Under the pieces are notes generated by a model. The model ran no database searches, was not told where the DNA came from, and saw nothing but the letters and a program-made list of their open reading frames with translations. Both the position numbers and the translations under genes were made by a program. From contig CADAQX010000017.1 in NCBI GenBank assembly GCA_902790215.1, positions 1 through 64,000 on the forward strand: DNA of 64,000 nt, in the 5' to 3' direction. Below, in pieces: positions 43,122-52,187 of this stretch. The DNA comes from an uncultured Bacteroidota bacterium. GTDB lineage: Bacteria > Bacteroidota > Bacteroidia > Bacteroidales > P3. How positions within the stretch are numbered: the first letter of the stretch is position 1; each line of letters starts with the position of its first letter.

Positions 43122-46100
43122 TTATCGGGTTAGTGTCTCGGCGGGGGTGGAGGCTTGCAGCAACCCTTTCTTGCTCTCTTGCCAGGGGAGTGCAAGGCAC
43201 TGCACGGTGGCAGGCGGCAGGTGGAAACGTCCGGTGCGGTCGGTGGTGACGGTGTACATCAGCTTGTGGGTGCCGGCAGGGAGGCTGTAGATGATGATGT
43301 CGAGGCAGTCGGGTTTTCCGGCAAACTGTTTGGCGGCAGTGCCAATGCGCGAGTCCGCAACATCCTTGACCTGTATGTCGGTGAATTTCGCTGAGGAGGA
43401 GGCTATGAAGGAGACAGTGCTGTGCGACGAGAAACAGGCAGCGTGTGGAGAGCGGATGTGCAGGTGGTTGACAGGACGGTCGAGGGTAACCGTTAGCGTT
43501 ATCATGTATTCGCCGTATGGTGAATCGGGCGAGACGGGTTCCTCGAGTGACTTTATCTCTCGGACGAGCATGATGTTGTTGTCCACATGCTCTTTGTACC
43601 AGTGGGGGTCGCGGATGAATCCCCGGCTTATCAGCCGTGCCCTGTTGGTGCCATACCACACGTTAGTGGGCAGGAGGTAGCGGATGCGCTGACGCACTTG
43701 GTCGGCAAGGACGGTATCGTGCAGCACCTCCTCAAAGATGTCGATGTGGTCCAGCTGCGCCGTGGCACTGTTGCCGATGTCTTTACAATGCCGTCCCCGC
43801 TCGGGGTGGTTGGGGTCATACGCCGACGACTGCACGATGTTCCTTGCCATCTTGCGCGCCAGTGCGGTGTCGCCATGGCGGTAGAAAACCTGTATGTCCC
43901 ATTTCTCAGGCTTCTTGAGCATATTGGCAAAGAGGCTGTCGCGCATGGGGAAATACATCGAGTCGAGGGGGTAGCGGGAGAAGTGGTCATGCACGGTAAA
44001 CCATTCTCTGGCAGAGTTCCGCGATTTGGGGTATTTATTCCAGTGTATGAACACCAGGCTGTCGGCCAGCTGGAGGCTGCGCTGGATTCTGAAAGACTCG
44101 GGAATCTTAACGTGCGGACACTCCTTTTCTATCAGCATGAGGGTCTTTAGGTAGGCAAGAACACAGGTCTCGTTGAAGATGGTCTTCTGCCTTTGCCGGC
44201 AAGGCCAGCCACCACTGGGCAGCTGCAACTTGTCGAGAACCTGTATCAGCGAGTCCACTGCGCGGCTGTTGTGGTATGCGGCGGCACAATAGAGGGTGTC
44301 GAAGATTATCTGTATGGAATTGTCGATGGGATTGTTTTTTCCGTGGAATAAATCCTTGGCGCGGGACTGCAGGGCGCTGTAGTCCGTGGCGGAGAGGGCG
44401 TAGGCGTTGCCATGCAGACGGGGACGGCGTAGCAGGTTCACGCTTGACGAAAGGGCGTCGATTACAAAGTCGCCGTGCATCGGGTCTGTGGCGGTAAGGG
44501 TGAAATCGCGATGGCGCGACATGAACGGGAGCAGTGTGCGGGGTGCCACCATGGGGAACTGCACCTGTGTGGCACCATCAAGCAGCGACTTGGAAACTCC
44601 TTTCCCTTGAGCTTTCTTGCCGTCATACATGCGAATGTCCAGTCCCTTGGCTGTGGCACCGTCGTAGCGGTCTATGCGGACTGCAATCGAGGTGCTGTCG
44701 CCTTCGTAGAGGAACGGCGGTACATTGGGCATAAGCATAATGTCGCGATAAGTGTCATAGGTGTTGCAAAAGAATACGGTAGTGCCTTGCCTGTCCATGG
44801 CTACGGCGTCGATGTACCAGCGGGCAATCCGCTGCGGGGCATTGAAACGGATGTCCACAATGCCGTCGTGGTCGCTGCGCAGGTTTCCAAACCACGGGCC
44901 GTAAGGCGACAAGTCGGTGCGGAGCACCCCTTGCGGCATTGCTTGCTGGTTCAGGATGAACCAGTCTTCATCCGGTCCAATGGTGGCAGCCGCACAATAC
45001 AAGACGTCGTATCCGCACGTGCCCACCGAGAGGAGGGTGTTGACTATGTCCAGGTCAGGATATCCAAGGGAAGGTTGGCGTCGACTGTTGCCTTCCGGTT
45101 TCCGCAAGGCAAAGAATGGCTTCTGTGTTTTTGGGGTGCTTTTGGCGGGGTTCAGAATCTTGGTATTGTTGCGATAATACTTTTGTTCAAAGGTGCAATA
45201 GAGCCTATTGTAGTTGCCTCGGAAAGGGACGCTGCTGTGGTAAGAGTAGCTTATGAAGTAAGAGTAGCTTATGAAGGGAGAATATCCGTGGCCAGACAAA
45301 TTGTTGAGGGCATTGTCGTAGGCAGTCAGTGCCAGCGTGGTCTGCACAGGGTTGCCGAGCGTGTCGGTGAAGCGCAACCGCCAATGGCTGGGAGCCCCGG
45401 CAAAGAGCCTCTGGACATGGAAGCCTGAGTCGGCAGGGGTGAGATTGAAACCTTCGGGTTCAATCCATTGCCATTTCAACTGTGGGCGGGGACGGTAGAC
45501 ATTGACAGAGGCACTCCCGACATAACGTTGCCCGTTGCGATAGGCCAGGACGGAAACGCCCAGCGTACCCTCCCACTTCTCTTCTATGGGAATGGCTATA
45601 TGGGTGAAACCGTGGTCAAGGCGCAGGTGGCGGAGCATGATGATGCTCCCTTCGTGGGAGACAAGCAGCATGGCCGAGGCCTTCTTCGCGCTGCCCACAC
45701 GCACCTTCAGTGTGTCGCCGATGTGGTATTGGTCCTTTTCAGTCGAGGCAAAGATTGTCAGGCTGTCAAGCGGCATCGTGGCGTCGAAGCCCAGGTAAGA
45801 GGCTTGCAGGGTGCTGGGGCGTAGGCAGGGGTTGTCGCTGGTGAGGGAGAAGCGTAGATGTCCATCGGGCAGCGCAATGGCGGGGACAAGTTTGTCGAGG
45901 GACGTTTGCTTGGCGGGGATGGCTATGTCGCCCTGCCACACAACGGTGGGTTGTGGCTCCGCAGTCTCTATCACGAGCCTTGCAGTGACGGACAACAACT
46001 TATTGTCGAGCGCCTTGCAACTGACATAGATGGCTTCGAGGCCTTCTATGTAATTGGAATACCAGTCACCGGTTATGTCAACGCCATGGTGGTTGTAATT

Positions 46101-48416
46101 AACAATGGAAAACCAACCGGTATAGTCGCCCACAGGTATTTCGAGCGTCTCCTCCGCCTCCTCGCCTGTGGGGTCTGTGGCGGTCACCTCCACACGGTAC
46201 ACAGCATACTCGCCGTCGCAGTAGGGGAGGTATTCGTACTTCTCAGGAGTGAATAGGAGCGTGAAAGACCCATCGGGATTGACGGGCAGTCTGCCTTTGC
46301 CGACAAGAAACCTGCCACCATCATGCTCGTTACCAACATCTTTTACCCAGTCGGCATAAGCAAACCACTGCGTCAAGGTATAGGACACCGAATCGGGCGC
46401 AACGGCGGCGCCACTGCGTGAGGTGAGTCTTCCCTCGACGCAGACCGGGCGACCATAGCGCTGGGTGTCGCTCGTTGCGTTCAGGGTCAGCGAAAGCGTG
46501 GGAAGCGTGTAGTTGTCCACTTCAAACTGTACTCCGCCCAATTGGTCGCCGTTGAGGCTATACGAACTGAGGGAAAAATCGTTGTCGTAGTCTTCATTGG
46601 GATTAAGTACCTTCGACAAGACGATGTGCCCTTCCGCCCAGCCCATGTCGTCGGTGGTGAGGTGCAGCGAGGTGATGCTGTCGCTGTATATACCGGCTTT
46701 CATATCCACCCGCAGGCGGTAGTGCGGAATGGGTCTGGGGGCTTCCCTGTCGCCTGGAGTTTGATGAAACGCCGTGACGGTGAAGTGGACAGTGTCCGTA
46801 TAACGATAGGCGGGGGCGTTGAGGAAGAAGGAAACCGACGTGTCGGCATCCTCTTCCCACTCTTGATGGAAGCTTAGACTGCCATATATGTTATGACCCA
46901 AATCGGTCAGTCTTTTCCCTTGGTCGTCAATGCTGTAGCTGGCGACGTATTTCCCCTTTTCGGGCATCAGTGGACCGAAGTCGTAGCGTCCCGTTGTGTC
47001 GGTGTATGCTACAAGGGTGAGGGTGTCGCTTACCGAGTCGTCTTCTTTCCGGGGTATGGCAGTTAAGGAGACGGGGATGCCAACAATCGGTTGTCCTGTC
47101 ACGGTGCTAAGCACCAATCCCTTGCCATTCGCCCTGTCGATGGGCTCAATGTCTGCTGTCTGGCAGGAGAAAGCGTGGATGTAGAAACTGCGCAGACAGC
47201 TGTCCGGCACGTCGGCGCTGGCCGGGAACGGCTCGTTGGCGACAAGCATGGAGTATTTCCCCACGGGGACTGGGGGGAAATAATAGCGATGCCTGTCCCC
47301 GTCGCCTTTCCCGGCTCGCTGCACCTGCATTGCAAAATCGTGCACCACGGGCTGCGACAAGGCAAAGCGTACCTTGTCCAGTCTGGACATCGTATCCAAG
47401 ACACCGCTGATGTCCGGCACTATGCGTATATGCAGTGTGGCACTTGTGTCGCCCCGGTAGGTGAAGAAACACCCGCTGTCGGGCGAAACGACGGGGGCAA
47501 CATCCACATAATATATAGGCGATGGCCCCGTTGAGCGAAAAACTCCCCTGCGGTGGCCTCCGGTGTAGTGGTTGACAAACCCCTTCAATTCGCGGCACAG
47601 CGTCTGCCAGCGTACCGAAGAGGTGTCGGTGTTTTGGCTTATCAGATACTGCGCCACCTCTTTCAATATAGTGAGTTTATACAGCGTCGTGCCGTTCTGG
47701 GGTATATCCATGCGGGCCAATGCAAACGGGTTGACCAGCGAGCGGTAAAGGCTGTCGCTATAGACCAAGCCCTTGTCGCTGAAAAGCAGCGTGGTGCCCA
47801 CTATGTTGTGCAGGGCGGCATAGCTCACAGCCTCGTACAGCGTAAGAGCGGCGTAGCTGTTCACCGAGTCGTGCTCCGTGAGAAAATCGTATTCGGCCAC
47901 CTGTTTGCCTTGCAGCAGTGCCTTCGATGTCGACAGGGCGGCACGGCTATGGCTCAGGATACTGTCGTTCAACCGAGCGGGATCCCATGACCGAAAAACC
48001 GTGTCGGTGGGCTCGATGCTGCCAAGCCAGTCTGTAATGTTGCGGTCGAAAGGTCCCTTGTTGTATTTGGAAACATGCACATATATGCTCGCCAGCAACG
48101 AGTGGCACAAAGCCCTCTCCGTCGGGGCAAGATAGGGTAGCGTGTGGCGGAGTATTGCCTCGGAGTTCACGGTGTCCGACAGTTTCCGCCCCACAGAGGC
48201 CAAGCCGTAGGCGGCCCGCAGCAGGTCGTATGACGGCGAACCGCCGCTGGTGATTGTATCATCTTGTTTTGCATAGGCGTAATTTTGACATATCATCGTG
48301 TAGGCGTCGGCATAAGCCTTTGTCTCAACGAGAGAGTCAATGGTTCGCCACGGTGTCTGTGCCGATGCCGACAGGCAGCACAACAGGCTCAGCAGGATAA
48401 AAGTGCGCTTAATCAT
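43122..48416 (-). CDS. Alpha-2-macroglobulin-like protein without a thioester motif
   Basis: 1764 residues with a signal peptide (MIKRTFILLSLLCCLSASAQ). The MG-domain region includes QKWQ-like fibronectin strands; the A2M signature region is seen at GPWFGNLRSDHDGIVDIRFNAP ... RWYIDAVAMDRQGTTVFF, followed by MLMPNVPPFLYEGDS. The later part resembles the terpenoid-cyclase-like thioester domain (SGGWPCRQRQKTIFNETCVLAYLKTL), but the CxEQ thioester is absent. Bacteroidetes carry many such proteins; with a thioester they trap proteases, without it their role is unclear (trap variant or scaffold). An N-terminal 350-residue segment is helical and specific to Bacteroidetes relatives. A -7 box (48445-48452) lies upstream. 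Confidence 0.88.
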   Translation of the reverse strand: MIKRTFILLSLLCCLSASAQTPWRTIDSLVETKAYADAYTMICQNYAYAKQDDTITSGGSPSYDLLRAAYGLASVGRKLSDTVNSEAILRHTLPYLAPTERALCHSLLASIYVHVSKYNKGPFDRNITDWLGSIEPTDTVFRSWDPARLNDSILSHSRAALSTSKALLQGKQVAEYDFLTEHDSVNSYAALTLYEAVSYAALHNIVGTTLLFSDKGLVYSDSLYRSLVNPFALARMDIPQNGTTLYKLTILKEVAQYLISQNTDTSSVRWQTLCRELKGFVNHYTGGHRRGVFRSTGPSPIYYVDVAPVVSPDSGCFFTYRGDTSATLHIRIVPDISGVLDTMSRLDKVRFALSQPVVHDFAMQVQRAGKGDGDRHRYYFPPVPVGKYSMLVANEPFPASADVPDSCLRSFYIHAFSCQTADIEPIDRANGKGLVLSTVTGQPIVGIPVSLTAIPRKEDDSVSDTLTLVAYTDTTGRYDFGPLMPEKGKYVASYSIDDQGKRLTDLGHNIYGSLSFHQEWEEDADTSVSFFLNAPAYRYTDTVHFTVTAFHQTPGDREAPRPIPHYRLRVDMKAGIYSDSITSLHLTTDDMGWAEGHIVLSKVLNPNEDYDNDFSLSSYSLNGDQLGGVQFEVDNYTLPTLSLTLNATSDTQRYGRPVCVEGRLTSRSGAAVAPDSVSYTLTQWFAYADWVKDVGNEHDGGRFLVGKGRLPVNPDGSFTLLFTPEKYEYLPYCDGEYAVYRVEVTATDPTGEEAEETLEIPVGDYTGWFSIVNYNHHGVDITGDWYSNYIEGLEAIYVSCKALDNKLLSVTARLVIETAEPQPTVVWQGDIAIPAKQTSLDKLVPAIALPDGHLRFSLTSDNPCLRPSTLQASYLGFDATMPLDSLTIFASTEKDQYHIGDTLKVRVGSAKKASAMLLVSHEGSIIMLRHLRLDHGFTHIAIPIEEKWEGTLGVSVLAYRNGQRYVGSASVNVYRPRPQLKWQWIEPEGFNLTPADSGFHVQRLFAGAPSHWRLRFTDTLGNPVQTTLALTAYDNALNNLSGHGYSPFISYSYFISYSYHSSVPFRGNYNRLYCTFEQKYYRNNTKILNPAKSTPKTQKPFFALRKPEGNSRRQPSLGYPDLDIVNTLLSVGTCGYDVLYCAAATIGPDEDWFILNQQAMPQGVLRTDLSPYGPWFGNLRSDHDGIVDIRFNAPQRIARWYIDAVAMDRQGTTVFFCNTYDTYRDIMLMPNVPPFLYEGDSTSIAVRIDRYDGATAKGLDIRMYDGKKAQGKGVSKSLLDGATQVQFPMVAPRTLLPFMSRHRDFTLTATDPMHGDFVIDALSSSVNLLRRPRLHGNAYALSATDYSALQSRAKDLFHGKNNPIDNSIQIIFDTLYCAAAYHNSRAVDSLIQVLDKLQLPSGGWPCRQRQKTIFNETCVLAYLKTLMLIEKECPHVKIPESFRIQRSLQLADSLVFIHWNKYPKSRNSAREWFTVHDHFSRYPLDSMYFPMRDSLFANMLKKPEKWDIQVFYRHGDTALARKMARNIVQSSAYDPNHPERGRHCKDIGNSATAQLDHIDIFEEVLHDTVLADQVRQRIRYLLPTNVWYGTNRARLISRGFIRDPHWYKEHVDNNIMLVREIKSLEEPVSPDSPYGEYMITLTVTLDRPVNHLHIRSPHAACFSSHSTVSFIASSSAKFTDIQVKDVADSRIGTAAKQFAGKPDCLDIIIYSLPAGTHKLMYTVTTDRTGRFHLPPATVQCLALPWQESKKGLLQASTPAETLTR

Positions 48417-48444
48417 ACAGCAGTCATCTATTCAATTGATTTTG

Positions 48445-48452
48445 CAAAGATA
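48445..48452 (-). promoter_or_regulatory. -7 promoter box of the alpha-2-macroglobulin gene
   Basis: TATCTTTG on the minus strand, 28 bases before the ATG; no -33 box seen. Confidence 0.55.
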
Positions 48453-48463
48453 CAAAAAAAATA

Positions 48464-48726
48464 TTGATTGCTTGAATGTGTTAATGCTTGAATGCTTGAG
48501 TGGCTGGCGCGGTCAAATCACTCAAGCAATTAAACAATCAAGCAATTAAACAGATTCCGTCATGATTAGAGCCATTTTTGTGGCGAAAAGTGACATGCCA
48601 CGTTTTTTTTAGTTGAAAGTTGAGAGTTGAGAAGATTGCTTGAGTGATTGCTTGATTGTTTGAGTATTTTTCACTCAAGCATTAACACATTCAGGCATTC
48701 AAGCAATATTTCAACTTTCAACTTTT
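48464..48726. repeat. Two adjacent nested word-repeat palindromes
   Basis: First palindrome 48464-48550: GATTGCTTGAATGTG words pair with CACTCAAGCAATTAAAC words. Second 48611-48726: outer AGTTGAAAGTTGAGAGTTGA pairs with TTTCAACTTTCAACTTTT, inner GATTGCTTGAGTGATTG words pair with CACTCAAGCATT...CAAGCAAT around ATTTTT. They fill the divergent gap between the alpha-2-macroglobulin and porD-like promoters; no gene is seen. Confidence 0.8.
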
Positions 48727-48730
48727 AACA

Positions 48731-48758
48731 TTTGTGTCGTTTTTTTTTTGTATATTTG
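48731..48758 (+). promoter_or_regulatory. Promoter of the porD-like gene
   Basis: TTTG (48731-48734), 16 bases, TATATTTG (48751-48758), only 9 bases before the chosen ATG, implying a very short leader. Confidence 0.5.
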
Positions 48759-48767
48759 CAAAGAGAA

Positions 48768-49694
48768 ATGATTAAACGCTACGTACTCATATTCCTGAGT
48801 GTCATGCTTCTGTGCAAGGTCAATGCGCAGGAGTTCCGGTGTGCTGTCTCAATAAACAACCAGAAACTACTCTCCACCACCCAGTCCTACCAATCCACCG
48901 ACAAGAAAGTTTTCGAGAGCATGAAACAGGCACTCGAGGATTTTATCAACTCCCGCCGCTGGACCAACCTCGACCTGGAGCAGCACGAAAAGATAGACTG
49001 CTCCTTCAGCATCATCCTCAACGAGCGCACCTCGCTCACCGACTTCAAAGGGCAAATCACCATGCAAATGCGCCGCCCCGTCTACAACTCGTCCTACACC
49101 ACAGGCCTGTTCAACTACATCGAGTCCGCCGACTTCGCCTTTGTCTACAACGAGAGCCAGCCGCTCGACTACGACCCCAACACCTTCTACGGCAACCTCT
49201 CCTCAACCGTCGCCTACTACCTCTACATCATGCTCGGTATCTACTTCGACAGCTACGGCCCCAACGGCGGCGAGCAATTCTACGAAATGGCGCGCACCGT
49301 CTGCCAGACCGCCGACGCCGTGCAGCAGTACAAAGGCTGGAACAGCCGCGAAAGCCAGAAAGCACGCTACTGGTTTATGGAAAACCACACCAACTCCGCC
49401 TACAGCGGCCTCCACACCGCCTACTACCTCTACCACCGCATGGGACTCGACATGATGACCAAAGACCAGCCACAGGCACGACAGAACATCATCGCCGCCC
49501 TGCAAGCCCTGCAGCAAGTCAACAAAGTGCGCCCCAACCTGCTGTCCGTAACACAATTCGTCGATGTGAAAATCTCCGAGATAGTCAGCATCTTCACCCC
49601 GGCGCCCGCCGAAGAACAGAAAACCGTCTATAACATTATCAAAGAGATAAGCCCCATCAACACCTCCAAACTGAAAGACTTCGCCACCAAATAG
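48768..49694 (+). CDS. porD: PorD-like type IX secretion protein (DUF4835)
   Basis: 308 residues from the ATG at 48768, which begins a signal peptide (MIKRYVLIFLSVMLLCKVNAQ); an ATG 12 codons earlier overlaps the promoter. The mature part matches DUF4835: EFRCAVSINNQKL, FINSRRWTNLDLEQHEKIDCSF, GQITMQMRRPVYN, DYDPNTFYGNLSSTVAYYLYIMLG and the C-terminal ISEIVSIFTPAP. The family includes PorD, needed for gingipain export in Porphyromonas gingivalis. It fits the several T9SS cargo proteins in this window. Palindromic words follow its stop immediately. Confidence 0.88.
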   Translation: MIKRYVLIFLSVMLLCKVNAQEFRCAVSINNQKLLSTTQSYQSTDKKVFESMKQALEDFINSRRWTNLDLEQHEKIDCSFSIILNERTSLTDFKGQITMQMRRPVYNSSYTTGLFNYIESADFAFVYNESQPLDYDPNTFYGNLSSTVAYYLYIMLGIYFDSYGPNGGEQFYEMARTVCQTADAVQQYKGWNSRESQKARYWFMENHTNSAYSGLHTAYYLYHRMGLDMMTKDQPQARQNIIAALQALQQVNKVRPNLLSVTQFVDVKISEIVSIFTPAPAEEQKTVYNIIKEISPINTSKLKDFATK

Positions 49695-49757
49695 CCACTC
49701 AAACAATCAAGCAATCAGACAATCAAGCAATCATTTGATAACCTAATATAAAACATC

Positions 49758-51074
49758 ATGACACAAATACCCATACAGAAAGAGGTAATCGACAAGATTG
49801 CCGGCCAAAACAAAATCGCCAACCCTGGCAAAGCCAGCATCCGCGAGATGCGCAAAATGATCCAGGACGTGGAGCATGAGACGGGCATCCGTTTCGTAAA
49901 GATGGAAATGGGCATTCCCGGACTGCCCGCACCCCAGGTCGGAGTCAACGCCCAGATCGAGGCCCTCAAAAGCGGCGTCGCCTCCATCTATCCCGAAATC
50001 TACGGCACCGCCGACTTCAAGAAAGAGGCGGCACGCTTCGTGAAGAACTTCCTCGACATCGACGTCACTCCCGACTGCTGCGTCCCCACCGTCGGCTCCA
50101 TGCAGGCCGGATTCGCCAGCTTCCTCACCCTCACCCGCTATGATGCCAAAAAGACCAAAGTGCTCTTCATCGACCCTGGCTTCCCCGTGCAGAAACAGCA
50201 GTGCCGCGTGCTCGGCATCCCCATGAAAGCCTTCGACGTCTATGAATACCGCGGCGACAAACTGCGCGACAAACTCGAAGAGGAACTCAAGGACGGCGAC
50301 GTCGCCTGCCTCATCTACTCCAGCCCCAACAACCCCGCCTGGTTCTGCTTCACCGAGCACGAACTGAAAATCATCGGCGAAATGGCCAACAAATACGGAG
50401 TCGTCGTCATGGAAGACTCCGCCTACTTCCTCATGGACTTCCGCAAAGACTACTCCGTCCCCGGACAGCCCCCCTTCCAGCCCACCGTGGCCAAATACAC
50501 CGACCGCTACGTCATCATGATCTCCGGCTCCAAGAGCTTCTCCTATGCCGGTGAGCGTATCGCCATGATGGTGTGCAGCCCCAAACTCTTCAACATGGAA
50601 TGCCCCGACCTGGCACGCTACTACAGCCAGACCCAGCTCGGCCGCGCACTCATCTTCGGCACACTCTACTGCCTCAGCTCAGGCACCGCCCACTCCGTGC
50701 AGTACGCCATGGCTGCCATGCTCAAGGGAGCCAACGACGGCACCTTCAATTTCGTCAAGGACATCAAGGAATACGGCGAGAAGGCCAAAATCATGAAACA
50801 GATGTTCACCGACAACGGGTTCTTCATCGTCTATGACAAAGACATGGGCGAAGACATCGGCGACGGCTTCTACTTCACCTTCTGCTACCCCGGCTACGAA
50901 GGCGTCGACCTGCTCAACGAGCTCATCCGCTATGGCATCAGCGCCATCGCCCTCGACATCACCGGCAGCCACAAACAGGGCATCCGCGCCTGTGTGGCAC
51001 TCGTGCTGCGCGACCAGTTCCCCGACCTCAAAGCCCGACTGGAAAAATTCCACGCCGACCACCCCGTCAAGTAA
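49758..51074 (+). CDS. PLP-dependent aminotransferase (class I/II fold)
   Basis: 438 residues. Fold-type I aminotransferase: SSPNNPAW around residue 194, EDSAYFLMD and the PLP lysine in SGSKSFSYAGER (about 256-267). The N-terminus (MTQIPIQKEVIDKIAGQNKI...GKASIREMRKM) and GIPGLPAPQVGV are as in a Bacteroidetes aminotransferase group of unassigned substrate. The substrate is not predictable from motifs. A terminator follows at 51098. Confidence 0.88.
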   Translation: MTQIPIQKEVIDKIAGQNKIANPGKASIREMRKMIQDVEHETGIRFVKMEMGIPGLPAPQVGVNAQIEALKSGVASIYPEIYGTADFKKEAARFVKNFLDIDVTPDCCVPTVGSMQAGFASFLTLTRYDAKKTKVLFIDPGFPVQKQQCRVLGIPMKAFDVYEYRGDKLRDKLEEELKDGDVACLIYSSPNNPAWFCFTEHELKIIGEMANKYGVVVMEDSAYFLMDFRKDYSVPGQPPFQPTVAKYTDRYVIMISGSKSFSYAGERIAMMVCSPKLFNMECPDLARYYSQTQLGRALIFGTLYCLSSGTAHSVQYAMAAMLKGANDGTFNFVKDIKEYGEKAKIMKQMFTDNGFFIVYDKDMGEDIGDGFYFTFCYPGYEGVDLLNELIRYGISAIALDITGSHKQGIRACVALVLRDQFPDLKARLEKFHADHPVK

Positions 51075-51097
51075 AATCCTCCCGACAGACATATTCC

Positions 51098-51130
51098 AAA
51101 GGGCAGCCGACATAACGACGACTGCCCTTT
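51098..51130 (+). terminator. Intrinsic terminator of the aminotransferase gene
   Basis: AAAGGGCAG / CTGCCCTTT stem with a 15-base loop, then TCCCTTTTAG. A second hairpin GAAGGGCAT / ATGCCCTTC lies at 51142-51166 and a third CCAAAAGT / ACTTTTGG at 51221-51241. Confidence 0.75.
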
Positions 51131-51272
51131 CCCTTTTAGAAGAAGGGCATCCAGTGAATGCCCTTCGATAGCGAAGCGGAGAAAGCACCGCCCCGCGGTT
51201 GCTGGCCTGTCAAAGCCTCTCCAAAAGTCCCTCACTTTTGGAGGATGCAAAAAGTAATGCTTGATTCTGGTG

Positions 51273-51529
51273 AGACGCTTGCCGCTTCGCGCGTAATTTA
51301 TATTTTATTCTGTGAGGGGTTACGCCAACTTTCGCCACCTTACTTTAACGTTCCGAAAGTGTCGTATATTTGTCCCCAACGTTCTTCTGTGCGCCTTTCG
51401 GGCTCGAAGTTGCGTCGTTCTTTATCATATCGTTTTTCGATATGTTTCCCATCGTTTTCCCTTTGTGAAAGGGAAAACGAGTGGAAAACGATCGAATAAC
51501 GAGCGAATAAATGACGACGCTTGATGGTT
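51273..51529 (+). repeat. Dispersed ~250-bp element, copy 2
   Basis: Inverse-oriented copy of 38748-38993. It contains a perfect hairpin CGTTTTCCCTTT-GTG-AAAGGGAAAACG and a -7-like TATATTTG. The plus strand has a 70-codon ORF whose last 50 residues match the copy-1 ORF in frame. The rest of the 51131-51639 gap shows only hairpins. Confidence 0.75.
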
Positions 51530-51639
51530 GCATCAACGACTGAATATGCTTGTCAAACTTTAGTTTTTTATTCGATGTGTTTCCTATAAATAAGGGAAAA
51601 GGCGTGATAATGAATGGCTTTGGGACGGGGTGCTGGGGA

Positions 51640-51685
51640 AAAAAGACGAGAGTCGGGAAGACTGTTCCCCGACTCTCGTCTTTTT
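51640..51685. terminator. Terminator of the C10 protease / lipoprotein unit
   Basis: 18-bp perfect stem AAAAAGACGAGAGTCGGG / CCCGACTCTCGTCTTTTT with a 10-base loop, directly after the lipoprotein stop on the minus strand. Confidence 0.9.
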
Positions 51686-51698
51686 CCGGATTGGTGGA

Positions 51699-52166
51699 TT
51701 ATCGGGTGTAGACCCCGATTTGCCTTTCGGCATCCAGTCTGTATTTCTGCAGTTCGAGAAACTCTTCGCTGTTCTTGTTCCAGTCGGTGAAGGTGCCCAC
51801 ATAGCCGCGTATTGTGACGATGTAGCGATGGCCGTCGCGCTCGGACACGATGTCGAACACGGGTGCCACGAGGATGTCGCCTTCATGCTTCTGCAGGGTT
51901 TTGTTGGTGGCGGCAATCCTGAGACGCTCGCGGAGGGCGTCGGGGGTGGCGCCGTTGCCGACCAGGGCTTTCAGTTCCTTGCCCTCGAAGACCCAAGAGT
52001 CGGAGAAGCTTACGGGGTTAACCTGCACTTTGACGGTGGGAGGAATGACGAATACATCGGTGCCGGCGTCGGCAATGCGGGTTTCGGCATAGTGGTATTT
52101 GAAGGAGGAGCAGGAGCTCAGCGATGCGGCAATGACTGCTGCGGCAATAATGAGTTTGGCTTTCAT
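51699..52166 (-). CDS. Lipoprotein paired with the C10 protease
   Basis: 155 residues with a lipobox (MKAKLIIAAAVIAASLSSC, Cys at 19). No family recognised; the mature part is mixed alpha/beta with a conserved-looking core (FEGKELKALVGNGAT...RLRIAATNKTL, VAPVFDIVSERDGHRYIVTIRGYVGTF). It follows the C10 protease gene by 21 bases on the same strand. In Bacteroides fragilis C10 proteases are encoded with small lipoprotein or staphostatin-like inhibitors, so a self-protection role is plausible; sequence similarity to those is not evident by eye. Confidence 0.7.
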   Translation of the reverse strand: MKAKLIIAAAVIAASLSSCSSFKYHYAETRIADAGTDVFVIPPTVKVQVNPVSFSDSWVFEGKELKALVGNGATPDALRERLRIAATNKTLQKHEGDILVAPVFDIVSERDGHRYIVTIRGYVGTFTDWNKNSEEFLELQKYRLDAERQIGVYTR

Positions 52167-52187
52167 GGGTGTGTTGCTTTTTTTGTG

